This document shows positions 18,625-26,252 of a stretch of 41,127 nucleotides of DNA, in pieces; positions within the stretch are counted from its first letter, which is position 1; each line of letters starts with the position of its first letter. The translations under genes were made by a program, and so were the position numbers. The DNA comes from Verrucomicrobiota bacterium (lineage in GTDB: Bacteria > Verrucomicrobiota > Verrucomicrobiia > Limisphaerales > CAIMTB01), in the NCBI GenBank assembly GCA_963205105.1, contig CAUJJW010000074.1, positions 1-41,127 of the forward strand. Reading direction: 5' to 3'. The notes beneath the pieces were generated by a model. It searched no databases. It saw only the letters and a program-made list of their open reading frames with translations, and was not told where the DNA came from.

Positions 18625-19797
18625 ATGAAGGCGTTCTTCTCTGTGCCGATCGCCGCACTTGCCGCTGCGGGTCTTCTCATGTCCCAACCTTGGATGCGTT
18701 GCCATGGCGCCGAGGGGTTCGATGGTTTGACCGTTGGATTGAGCGATCTCCACCGGATGTCTTTGGCCAAGTCCCGTTCGATCAGCCCGGAGAACTTTAC
18801 CGGCGAAAAGGGCAAGGCAGGCATGGCCACCGAAGGCACCGGGGCCAATGCGGCTCGGGATCTGGGCAAGACATGGAAGGTCTCGCCGTCGGTGCGCATC
18901 GAAGCGCACTCGACGTTCACCCTCGGTGAAATCGAGGGGCCAGGGGCCATTCAGAGCATCTGGATGACCCCCACGGGAAACTGGCGCACCTCGATCCTGC
19001 GCTTTTACTGGGACGGCGAAGCGACGCCGTCGGTTGAGGCGCCGGTCGGCGATTTCTTCGCCTGCGGTTGGGGCAAGTACACCCAGATGTCCTCGCTGGC
19101 GGTGTGCATCAATCCAGGCAGCGCCTTCAACTGCTACTGGCCGATGCCGTTTCGGAAGAAGGCAAGGATCACCATGGAGAATCTCGCCGACGAACCCATG
19201 GTGCTCTACTACCAGGTCAACTATGCGTTGGGCCCGGTCACCGAGGATGCCGCCTATTTTCATGCCCAATTCCGGCGTGAGGATCGGCTGAAGGAGAAGG
19301 GTGCCTACACCATCCTGGAGGGTGTGAAGGGACGCGGTCAGTACGTGGGGACGTACCTCGCCTGGGAGGTGTTCAGCCCGGGATGGTGGGGGGAGGGTGA
19401 GATCAAGTTCTTCATGGATGGCGACCGGGAGTTCCCGACGATCTGTGGCACGGGGACGGAGGATTACTTCTGCGGCTCCTACAACTTCGACACCAAGGGT
19501 ACCGACGGAACGAATCGTTACACGGTTTTCAACACGCCGTATGCCGGCCTCGCCCAGGTGTTGCCGGCGGACCAGATCTATCAGCCGGGCCAGAAGTTCG
19601 GTCTGTATCGGTGGCACATTCCGGACCCGATCCGGTTTGAAGCGGACCTGAAGGTCACGATTCAGGCGCTGGGCTGGCAGGAGGGCGGGCGGTACCTCCA
19701 GCTGAAGGACGACATCGCGTCGGTGGCCTACTGGTACCAGGCGGAACCGCATGCGCCGTTCCCGGCATTGCCGACCCGGGACGCCTTGCGGCCGTGA
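18625..19797 (+). CDS. GH172 (DUF2961) glycoside hydrolase, exported
   Basis: 390 residues with a signal peptide (MKAFFSVPIAALAAAGLLMS...). The body matches DUF2961, now glycoside hydrolase family 172, whose characterised members act on difructose dianhydrides or alpha-arabino/fructofuranosides. Family signatures seen are IEGPGAIQSIWMTP, FRFYWDGE-like LRFYWDGEATPSVEAP, DFFACGWGKY, NCYWPMPFRKKARI and GTGTEDYFCGSYNF. By family analogy Glu279 of GTEDY and a Glu about 20 residues earlier (Glu257 or Glu259 in WGEGEIKFF) are candidates for the catalytic pair; that assignment is inference. The frame is open upstream to 18226, but that extension runs across the preceding gene and a repeat, so ATG 18625 with the signal peptide is the better start. 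The probable role is periplasmic or extracellular glycan breakdown; the substrate is not determinable. Confidence 0.9.
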   Translation: MKAFFSVPIAALAAAGLLMSQPWMRCHGAEGFDGLTVGLSDLHRMSLAKSRSISPENFTGEKGKAGMATEGTGANAARDLGKTWKVSPSVRIEAHSTFTLGEIEGPGAIQSIWMTPTGNWRTSILRFYWDGEATPSVEAPVGDFFACGWGKYTQMSSLAVCINPGSAFNCYWPMPFRKKARITMENLADEPMVLYYQVNYALGPVTEDAAYFHAQFRREDRLKEKGAYTILEGVKGRGQYVGTYLAWEVFSPGWWGEGEIKFFMDGDREFPTICGTGTEDYFCGSYNFDTKGTDGTNRYTVFNTPYAGLAQVLPADQIYQPGQKFGLYRWHIPDPIRFEADLKVTIQALGWQEGGRYLQLKDDIASVAYWYQAEPHAPFPALPTRDALRP

Positions 19798-19887
19798 CGA
19801 AGGCGGGTTTGTTTCGCGTCACCCGTCGGCTCTCCCCCGGAACGTCGCTTGTTCGGAATTTGAGGGCGGCGGCATCATTGGGATGAG

Positions 19888-21516
19888 ATGCACGCCAGTG
19901 ACGGCGAATTACTGACTCGGTTTGGCACGGAAACGGATGACGAAGCGTTTGCGGAGCTGGTTCGACGTCATTTGCCTGCCGTCCACGCGACGGCGCGTCG
20001 GATCGTCATGGATCCGGTGGCGGCGGAGGACGTGGCGCAGGTGGTGTTCACCCGCCTCGCCCAACGGTGGCGGCGCGTGCCGCGCGAGTGCGTTCTCGGG
20101 GCCTGGCTCCACGCGGACACCCGGCTCGTCGCACTGCAACACCTTCGATCGGAACGCCGCCGTCAGCTGCGCGAACAGACCGCAGTCCTTGATGCTCAAA
20201 CCGCGGCACCTGAACCGCCGGACTGGGCGGCGATTCGGCCGCTGCTGGATGAATCACTCGAGCGGCTGGCTTCGGTGGATCGGGACGTGATCGTGATGCG
20301 CTACCTTGAGGCATCAAGCCTCGGCGAGGTGGCGCGGCGGTTGGGCCTGACCGACGACGCTGCCCGGATGCGCATCCACCGGGCATTGGAGCGTCTGCGG
20401 GTTGGCTTGGAGAAACGCAGTGTCGCGACGACGACGGCTGCGTTGAGCTCCGTGCTGACCACCTACGGCGCATTTCCCGTGCCGGTTTCGGTGTCCCAGA
20501 CCATCGCTGGGCTTGCCGTGGCCACCTCACAGTCCGCCCTGGTTTCCACAGGAGCGGGCGGTCTCCTGTCCCCTTTGCTTATGAATAAAGCCGTTCCTTG
20601 GGTCGGTGCCGTGTTGGTTGCCGCCCTCACCACTGATGTGGTTTTTCAACGTTGGGAGAAGGCGCGTCTGCAGGAGACGACCGAGCGGTTGACGAAGGAG
20701 GTGGCTTCCTTGCGCGAGGACCAGACCCAGCGGTTGTCCAACGCCAGGCTTCTTGAGGATGAACGGGCGAAGGCGAATGCGCTTGCCCAGGAACTCGCAG
20801 CCCTCCGAAGGCAGCATGCGCCATCCAGCGATGGCATGAGCAACCGGCTCGCGGAGTCGCCTCCAACGAGTCGGACCGGAGCCACCGCTGCAAGCGGTGT
20901 GGCCCAAGAGGATATTCGGCCGTTGACCGAGGAGGAAGTGGCGCAATTCCTCCAATTGCCGGAGGCCGAACAAGGCCGTTTGTTAGGTTTCCAGCGGTTT
21001 GCTCCGGGATTCCTGACGCCCGCGGTTGGCGATCCCGCTCAAAATGCCAGGGAGTTCCTCAAGGCCAGGGAATTGGCCGGGCGGGTGCGCCTTGAGCTCA
21101 ATGCCCTGGAAGATTCGCCGGCCCAATTCGCTGATTTTCAGTCGGCGTTTATCCAGTCGGTGACCGGTCTTGGCGATCCCGATCGACTGACACAGATCCG
21201 AGGAATCATCGAAAGCGCCTATCAACAGGCCGTTCGTGACGGGTTGACCGCTTCCAAAGTGCCCGTCGAAGGCCTTCAGGAATGGGCAGTGCGCCGGGAT
21301 GAGTTGGATCGATGGGCGACGAAAGAAGTGCAAGGGATCTTCACCGCCGAAGAACGGCGTCGATTTGACCAGGCTTTCATAGGTGTGATGGGCATCGACC
21401 TGGGTGTGGGCGATGGCAATTGGTTTCGGTTTCGGGGCCCGAATGACTCCGTGGTCTTCCCGTCGGAGGGAGCTCCGCTGCCGGTGGGTGAGAAGGGTTC
21501 ACCCGAATCCCCCTGA
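19888..21516 (+). CDS. ECF-type sigma factor fused to a membrane segment, coiled coil and C-terminal domain
   Basis: 542 residues, about three times a normal ECF sigma factor. Sigma region 2 lies at about 21-92 (DEAFAELVRRHLPAVHATAR, DVAQVVFTRLAQ, LGAWLHADTRLVALQHLRSE) and region 4 at about 120-175 (LERLASVDRDVIVMRYLE, SLGEVARRLGLTDDAARMRI). An Ala/Val/Ser-rich hydrophobic stretch (about 182-232) leads to a membrane segment at about 235-253 (AVPWVGAVLVAALTTDVVF). A charged coiled coil follows at about 254-310, then a helical C-terminal domain (about 341-500) and a GDGNWFRFRGPND tail. Sigma factors with such extensions occur in PVC bacteria; the extension is thought to hold or regulate the factor. 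No separate anti-sigma gene adjoins. ATG 19888 has GGGATGAG upstream; an ATG at 19883 is out of frame. Confidence 0.9.
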   Translation: MHASDGELLTRFGTETDDEAFAELVRRHLPAVHATARRIVMDPVAAEDVAQVVFTRLAQRWRRVPRECVLGAWLHADTRLVALQHLRSERRRQLREQTAVLDAQTAAPEPPDWAAIRPLLDESLERLASVDRDVIVMRYLEASSLGEVARRLGLTDDAARMRIHRALERLRVGLEKRSVATTTAALSSVLTTYGAFPVPVSVSQTIAGLAVATSQSALVSTGAGGLLSPLLMNKAVPWVGAVLVAALTTDVVFQRWEKARLQETTERLTKEVASLREDQTQRLSNARLLEDERAKANALAQELAALRRQHAPSSDGMSNRLAESPPTSRTGATAASGVAQEDIRPLTEEEVAQFLQLPEAEQGRLLGFQRFAPGFLTPAVGDPAQNAREFLKARELAGRVRLELNALEDSPAQFADFQSAFIQSVTGLGDPDRLTQIRGIIESAYQQAVRDGLTASKVPVEGLQEWAVRRDELDRWATKEVQGIFTAEERRRFDQAFIGVMGIDLGVGDGNWFRFRGPNDSVVFPSEGAPLPVGEKGSPESP

Positions 21517-21832
21517 AAACCGATCGAGGCGGGACCCACGCGGTTCCGACCAGCGCACCCGGTTTCCGGCAGGCACTCCGCCGTTGAAATGGGCCTCGCG
21601 CTCCGTTCACACCGCTGTCACTCGGAAGTGCCCCTGCCGTTGCGTGGGACGCAGAAGCTCAGTTGAAATCCGCTCAGTCCGGAGTATGGGAAGGCCATTC
21701 CGTGCCGTCCCTGCCGCGCTTGTCGCTGCTGAGAACCTCGTTTCTGGGTGCCACACCGAGGATGGGGTTCGACGGCGGCGTCGGCTCTGAATGGAGCCCG
21801 GACGGAAACCAAACGAACCACACCCCCAACCC
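21517..21832. other. Intergenic region, no gene seen
   Basis: About 316 bases between the sigma-factor gene and the next plus-strand gene. Open frames here are short and without recognisable domains. A TTGAAA (21662-21667) and a TATGGG 16 bases later could be a weak sigma-70-type promoter, but this is not convincing. No repeat copies shared with other intervals were spotted. Confidence 0.5.
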
Positions 21833-23812
21833 ATGACCCTTGCTTCCATGATGCCACGCCTCTCGACCTGTCTGACCGTTGCTGCCGGTTGCTTACTGAG
21901 TCTTGGAGACCTGCCACCGGTGCGTGCGGGGGATTTCGCCGGGAAATGGTCAATCGCCTGGACCGATCATCCCGGGAATCCGATCGACCTGAAGAGTCCG
22001 GGAGCCCGGGCTTACATGCCGTATGTGTTGTACAGCACGGATTGGCCGGCGGAATCGCGTTACCGGGTCTGGTACGATTCGGCGAGCATCGCCGGACTGG
22101 CCTATGGGTTCTCAGCAGATGGACTGACCTGGTCCACCGGAGCGACGCTGACCGGAATCCAGGACGCTGCGGCAAGCGCCACCGGGGGTGAGTTCGCGGG
22201 CCGGCCGGTGGTGCTTTACAAGAAGGCGTGGGCCAAGCCGTTCCGAATCTATTATTACGGTCGGACCGACACGGCGGCTCACAAGATCTGGGTGGCGGAG
22301 AGTTCGGACGGAATCGTCTTCACCGGCAACCAGGTGGCCCTGGATCCGGAGTTGGAAGGCAGTCGAATGGGAACGTTTCCCGACGGTCACGCGGTGGTTC
22401 ACCTACCCGGGCGCAACGCGACTCCCGAAGACCCCGATGCAGCCCGGCCATTCCTGATGTATTTCCGTTCACGCGACGGGCAGGGCATCGCGATGGCGGA
22501 GTCCAAGGACGGCTACACGTTCACGGAGATCGCCGACAATCCCGACACCGCGGAGGTGGTGGAAGGGATGATTCAGATCAGCGGCATTCCCGACGGAGGA
22601 ACGGTGCTTCCGGCGCAACCGACCCAGGTTCTTCAGCTCGCCCAAAATGACCTGCGCATGTTCGCCTTCGAACAGAATACGACCCTGAAATACCTCGTGT
22701 CGGCGAACGGGGAGCAGTGGACCCTTGTGGAGGATCCGATCGCCACCATTGGCTCGGTGGGCGAGGCGGGCGCCTGGAATGACCAGCGAAATTACTACGC
22801 CAGCGCGGCCTACTTGGGAGGTGGACGGTTTTACCTGCTCCGCGGAGGGCGCGACAACACCACGGGAGTTTACGCTTCCGGTGCGGCTTTTGGCACCAGT
22901 GCCTTCTACACCACGAATGATCTCGGACGTTGGCAGACGTTCTCCCCCATGAATAGCTGGCAGACCGAGGGTTGGGTGCCCTTCACCTCCAGCGGAAACG
23001 ATCCCGACGGAACGGTCGTCGCGGTGATTCAGAACGCGGACGGCACCACGTCCATCCGCGACCGCAAGGAGTCGGGGAACTTTTACCTCCGGCACGACGC
23101 CAGCTGGGTGGTTCCGTTCACCTTCGAATTCCGGGCGCGCATCGACGACATCGTGGGAACTGGCGCGGACGAAGAATTCCCGAAGTTCACCGTCGCGGCG
23201 TTTCAGACGGACCCGGATCAACCGGGTGGCGAAGCGTGGCAGCCGGCGTTTGCCAGTCAGCGCTTCGGTCGTTGGGCCTTGAACGACGCGTCGCTGGAAA
23301 CCGCGATCCATGACTTCAACTTCACCGGCTTCCAGACCTTCACGGTGGTGTGTCGCTTCGACGAAAGCGCTCGGGCTCGGCTGGCGCTGAATCCCGCGGA
23401 TGGGGCGGCGAACGTGGCGCTCTGTGTCTACGAGGTGTATCTGAACCGTGATTTCTCGGCGCCCAAGGCGGTGTATTTCAACACCGGCTTCAATGGCTGG
23501 GACACCGTGGACTACGACGGCGCTCTCGACATCGGTTTCCCGGGGCCGACCTCCGGTCAGGTGACCGTCGACTGGGTCCGCTGGGGCAACGGGGTGATCC
23601 TGGATCCGACCTCACCGGACGCGCCCGCGACGTCGCCGACGTTGAACCTCTCACGCCAGGGCACCGGGCTTCGCATCGCGTGGTCGCCCGCGGGCGGGAC
23701 ACTCCAAGGCGCCGCATCGGCAGCAGGTCCGTGGGCTGATGAAACGGGCGTGGCGAATGGGTCGACGATTGCTGCACCCACGGGCAATCGGTTCTTCAGG
23801 GTCCGCATGTAA
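21833..23812 (+). CDS. Secreted propeller/LamG-like protein with FFRVR C-terminal module
   Basis: 659 residues from the chosen start. A signal peptide (residues about 6-32, ending PPVRAGDF) is followed by a five-bladed-propeller-like region of the glycosidase type, with repeated strands such as YRVWYDSASIAGLAYGFSAD, FRIYYYGR, IWVAESSDGIVF, IAMAESKDGYTF and LVSANGEQWTLV (about 45-390). A concanavalin/LamG-like region follows (about 410-590; ASWVVPFTFEFRARIDDI). The C-terminus is a short module ending RFFRVRM. GH43/GH32-type catalytic acids cannot be assigned with confidence, so it may bind or process carbohydrate. In-frame starts exist at 21791, 21833, 21848 and 21851; none has a good ribosome binding site, and 21833 is a compromise that leaves the signal peptide intact. 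The stop codon overlaps a dispersed repeat. Confidence 0.8.
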   Translation: MTLASMMPRLSTCLTVAAGCLLSLGDLPPVRAGDFAGKWSIAWTDHPGNPIDLKSPGARAYMPYVLYSTDWPAESRYRVWYDSASIAGLAYGFSADGLTWSTGATLTGIQDAAASATGGEFAGRPVVLYKKAWAKPFRIYYYGRTDTAAHKIWVAESSDGIVFTGNQVALDPELEGSRMGTFPDGHAVVHLPGRNATPEDPDAARPFLMYFRSRDGQGIAMAESKDGYTFTEIADNPDTAEVVEGMIQISGIPDGGTVLPAQPTQVLQLAQNDLRMFAFEQNTTLKYLVSANGEQWTLVEDPIATIGSVGEAGAWNDQRNYYASAAYLGGGRFYLLRGGRDNTTGVYASGAAFGTSAFYTTNDLGRWQTFSPMNSWQTEGWVPFTSSGNDPDGTVVAVIQNADGTTSIRDRKESGNFYLRHDASWVVPFTFEFRARIDDIVGTGADEEFPKFTVAAFQTDPDQPGGEAWQPAFASQRFGRWALNDASLETAIHDFNFTGFQTFTVVCRFDESARARLALNPADGAANVALCVYEVYLNRDFSAPKAVYFNTGFNGWDTVDYDGALDIGFPGPTSGQVTVDWVRWGNGVILDPTSPDAPATSPTLNLSRQGTGLRIAWSPAGGTLQGAASAAGPWADETGVANGSTIAAPTGNRFFRVRM

Positions 23813-23836
23813 GACCAGTCGTCTGTCCCCCTGTTG
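23811..23836 (+). repeat. 26-bp direct repeat with CTGTCCCCCTGT core, copy 1
   Basis: The 26 bases beginning AAGACCAGTCGTCTGTCC are identical to 25553-25578, about 1.7 kb away on the other side of the PEP-CTERM gene. The first two bases belong to the stop codon of the preceding gene. The core CTGTCCCCCTGT is the unit of the array at 25051-25898. Confidence 0.75.
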
Positions 23837-23871
23837 GTGCGCGCAGGCACGATCGAGTGCCTGTCCCTTGG

Positions 23872-23906
23872 CCAACGATTCAGCTGAAATCCATCTGAAT
23901 CGTTGG
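23872..23906. repeat. 35-bp palindromic (REP-like) repeat
   Basis: CCAACGATTCAG (23872-23883) and CTGAATCGTTGG (23895-23906) are perfect inverted copies around an 11-base centre. The palindrome matches the interrupted copy at 7925-8116. The following 230 bases up to the next gene contain further short inverted repeats, including GCGCG-TAG-CGCGC at 23987-23999, and no gene. Confidence 0.7.
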
Positions 23907-24136
23907 CTGAGTTGCTCTGTCCCTGGGTTGCTCCATCGATTCAATGTTCGTTTAGTTTTCCGCTGCCCTGCCGATAGCAGACGCATGCGCGTAGCGCGCG
24001 GCATTCAACCTGGCGCAGCGCGCTCCGGCACTACGAGGTGGTGGTGCGGAATGCAATCGTCATGAAGACCTGTAGAGGCTCCGGAGGATTCCGATTTCAG
24101 AATCCGCTGGGGCCTTGTTGGAAATTCCTACCGAAA

Positions 24137-24814
24137 ATGAGCAACTCCCAATTCATCAAGACCTCGCCGGCCGCCATTCTGGCGTTCGGCGCTCTCGCAG
24201 TGTCCGTGCAGGCTGGTGTCATCATGGACAACACCCTGGATGGCGCCAACCCGATGACCACCAGCCTTGGCTCCATCACAGTCGCGAACTACCAGGCCAA
24301 GATTATCACGACGCCAGCTTCCGGCAGTTGGACGCTGGACGGGATGAAGATGGGGCTCTACAGCTCGTCGGGGAGCGTCAGCAGAACTGTCTCGCTGGAT
24401 TTGAGAGCCGTGGACGGATCGAACAATCCCACTGGCTCGGTTCTCGCCACGGAAAGCTTTGTGGTGGGGATCACCAGCACGCCGACCTACTACGATTTCG
24501 TCTTGGACACCTCCCTGTGGGAGTTGGAACCGAGCACCACCTACGCGCTGGTCTTTCGAAGTGACGCCCCCTCCGCAACCACTTCCTGGACGCAGCCTCC
24601 CAGCTCCAACACTTACACCACCTCCGACGACTTCACCTATTTGGGCAGCCGGCGGTCGACCAACGGGGGAACCTCGTGGACGGTGAATTCATATTCCAAC
24701 GCTCTGCAACTCTCGGCCACGGCGGTGCCGGAGCCAGCGACCACGGCATGGTTCGCTGGTTCCATTCTGTTGGGTGTTGGCATCTGGCGCCATCGCTCCC
24801 GAGCCGGAGCCTGA
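24137..24814 (+). CDS. Choice-of-anchor R domain PEP-CTERM protein
   Basis: 225 residues. A signal peptide (about residues 1-25, ending VSVQAG) is followed by a beta-rich domain resembling the 'choice-of-anchor R' family (MDNTLDGANPMTTSLG, TPTYYDFVLDTSLWELEPST, TYALVFRSDAP). The C-terminus is a classical PEP-CTERM signal: VPEPATTAWFAGSILLGVGI then Arg-rich WRHRSRAGA. Exosortase recognises such signals, cleaves them and releases or anchors the protein at the surface; the exosortase gene is not in this window. ATG 24137 is chosen because it starts the signal peptide; the frame is open upstream to 24038 without a sensible leader. A strong inverted repeat follows the stop codon. Confidence 0.9.
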   Translation: MSNSQFIKTSPAAILAFGALAVSVQAGVIMDNTLDGANPMTTSLGSITVANYQAKIITTPASGSWTLDGMKMGLYSSSGSVSRTVSLDLRAVDGSNNPTGSVLATESFVVGITSTPTYYDFVLDTSLWELEPSTTYALVFRSDAPSATTSWTQPPSSNTYTTSDDFTYLGSRRSTNGGTSWTVNSYSNALQLSATAVPEPATTAWFAGSILLGVGIWRHRSRAGA

Positions 24815-24819
24815 TGAGC

Positions 24820-24847
24820 AACGCCTCGGAGTAGCCGAGGCGTTTGG
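24820..24847 (+). terminator. Probable terminator of the PEP-CTERM gene
   Basis: AACGCCTCGG (24820-24829), loop AGTAG, CCGAGGCGTT (24835-24844): a perfect 10-bp stem five bases after the stop codon. The T-run is short (TTT), so termination may be only partly intrinsic. Confidence 0.65.
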
Positions 24848-25088
24848 GCCGGCTGAAGGATCTGGTGGTGGCGGTTGGTAAAGTGAGCCAGTTCCGAGAT
24901 CACTTTGAAGCTCAAGATCTCCCGTCCGCAGGTTCCTCATCCTTTGCGCACCGGCTGGATTGGTCGTCTCGAGCTTCGTCATGCCGAAGTTTTCCCTCCC
25001 CGATGATCATCACGCCGCCCACGCCTCTCCCCTTGGCTCGAAGGTAGTTTCAGGTCGCCTGTCCCCAGTTGATGGCACAACGCCCCTT

Positions 25089-25214
25089 ATAGGGCACCTG
25101 TCCCCCTGTGGGGGCCCAAGTGATGAAGGTAGTTTCACAAGTGATGAAGTGTCTGTCCCTTTGTTGCTTGTCTGCCCGCTAATAGAGTGTCCGTCCCCCT
25201 GTAGCTGGCAGACC
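25089..25214 (+). repeat. Long direct repeat, copy 1 (126 bp)
   Basis: Begins ATAGGGCACCTGTCCCC and ends GTAGCTGGCAGACC. It aligns along its length with 25662-25766 with few substitutions, and carries 21 extra bases produced by an internal tandem duplication of AAGTGATGAAG with a 10-base spacer. Confidence 0.75.
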
Positions 25215-25262
25215 GGGTCTGGAGACTGGCCAGTTCTCTCGGCCGCCAGGTTCGGTTGACCG

Positions 25263-25347
25263 ATGTCGCGGAGCGACATTCGAGGGTAGCCAGGCGTTTC
25301 AACGCCTGGACGGATGCGAGCGAAGGGGTTCCGTCGCGGAGCGACGG
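25263..25347. repeat. Hairpin cluster with GTCGC-GGA-GCGAC units
   Basis: ATGTCGC-GGA-GCGACAT (25263-25279), CCAGGCGTT-TC-AACGCCTGG (25290-25309) and CCGTCGC-GGA-GCGACGG (25331-25347). Related half-units (GCTCCGCGAC) occur near 25404 and 25475. The tri-loop architecture resembles the arrays at 8364-8567, 18463-18514 and 27252-27325, but the stem sequences differ. Confidence 0.6.
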
Positions 25348-25552
25348 TTGAACCCAGCTCAGGGAACGCCGCCAGAACTACGAGGAAGCACGGATTCAAG
25401 CGGCGCTCCGCGACGCTGCTGTGGTGGGCATCCTGATGCCGGGTCTTGATCGGCCCAGCTACCTTCCTTCGTTGCTCCGCGACGGCCGAAGAACGGCCAA
25501 TCTACAAGCCCATGGCGTCAGCCTAGGATTCGTCGTTGCAGGAGGTCCTTAA

Positions 25553-25578
25553 AAGACCAGTCGTCTGTCCCCCTGTTG
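25553..25578 (+). repeat. 26-bp direct repeat with CTGTCCCCCTGT core, copy 2
   Basis: Identical over 26 bases to 23811-23836. Confidence 0.75.
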
Positions 25579-25661
25579 TTCCGGAAAGTGCCATGGAGGT
25601 CACCTGTCCCCCCAGTTGGTGTTCTCTTTAGCCGTGGCTGGCCATCCCCACAAAGACTCAA

Positions 25662-25766
25662 ATAGGGCACCTGTCCCCCTGTGGGTGCTCAAGTGATGGA
25701 GTGTCTGTCCCTTTGTTGCTCGTCCGCTCGCTAATAGAGTGTCCGTCCCCCTGTAGCTGGCAGACC
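25662..25766 (+). repeat. Long direct repeat, copy 2 (105 bp)
   Basis: Second copy of 25089-25214, lacking the 21-base internal tandem duplication. The two copies start about 573 bases apart in the same orientation. Confidence 0.75.
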
Positions 25767-26160
25767 ACTCTCCATAGATCACCTGTCCCCCTGTGGGTGG
25801 GGGTGGCCGTGCCAAGTTGTCTGTCTCCCTGTAAGAGCGACGAATCCTTCTCAGGTTGTCTGTCCCCCTGTCGCGCCAAGTGGTCTGTCCCCTTGTGAAG
25901 GGACGAATCCGGCCCGGATGGGACGTGGTATGGGAATTGCTTAGACGAATCGTGGATAACGAAACTGATTTACCCACTTAGGGATCTGGCACGGCGGACA
26001 CGGGTGGGGCCGACCACGACGATTCGCGGAACGGATTCGCACGCTGCAGATGCACGGTGTGCGGCATGACTGCATTGCAGCCGGAGTCCTCACGACATTG
26101 CCGGGCACGTGGAAGCGCGTTTCAGGCGGTTCCACGGGGTTCCGAGATCGTGCCCACCTC

Positions 26161-26176
26161 TGGCACGAGGAATGCA
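26161..26176 (+). promoter_or_regulatory. Sigma-54 (RpoN) type -24/-12 promoter
   Basis: TGGCACG-AGGA-ATGCA matches the RpoN consensus TGGCACG-N4-TTGCW at every fixed position but one (A for the first T of TTGC), with correct GG-N10-GC spacing. Transcription would start near 26187, about 66 bases before the ATG at 26253. CGTGCC (26149-26154) and GGCACG (26162-26167) form an inverted repeat across the -24 element. An enhancer-binding activator would be needed. PEP-CTERM genes in several bacteria are known to be RpoN-dependent through PrsK/PrsR. Confidence 0.7.
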
Positions 26177-26252
26177 TCATGGTTTCTGTCCGGTAGCCAA
26201 GTCGGCGGCCGGTCGCGAAACAAGAGTATCCAATCCGTCCCGAAAGAATTTT

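Larger units (their letters stand above)
25051..25898 (+). repeat. Irregular array of CTGTCCCCCTGT-type repeats
   Basis: About a dozen copies of a degenerate unit, approximately (A/G)GT(G/T)GTCTGTCCCCCTGT, occur here, for example near 25056, 25097, 25151, 25190, 25564, 25603, 25670, 25703, 25741, 25782, 25819, 25857 and 25882, plus one at 23821. Spacing is irregular (about 25-60 bases, with a gap at 25215-25552). Copies vary between CACCTGTCCCC, GTCTGTCCC and GTCCGTCCCC. Similar GGGGACAG-type repeats in other bacteria are associated with REP-type (Y1/RAYT) transposases; that link is inference. Confidence 0.7.
24848..26160. other. Gene-free 1.3-kb repeat region
   Basis: No supportable gene. 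It contains the CTGTCCCC-type array (25051-25898), a long direct repeat (25089-25214 and 25662-25766), a hairpin cluster (25263-25347), and unremarkable sequence at 24848-25050 and 25348-25552. The stretch 25899-26160 leads into the sigma-54-type promoter. The open frame on the minus strand at 25600-25977 is a translation of the repeats. Confidence 0.75.

Noticed and set aside
24039..24056. Second sigma-54-type promoter before the PEP-CTERM gene (TGG...AATGCAA)
   Set aside because: The GG to GC spacing is 11 or 8, not 10, so it does not fit the strict RpoN spacing.
25051..25898. Possible CRISPR array
   Set aside because: Repeat units are degenerate (three core variants), spacing ranges from about 25 to 60 bases with a 340-base gap, and no cas genes are present.
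25600..25977. Minus-strand 125-residue open frame with repeated RGTD/GDR motifs
   Set aside because: It is a translation of the CTGTCCCC repeats; no leader, ribosome binding site or domain.
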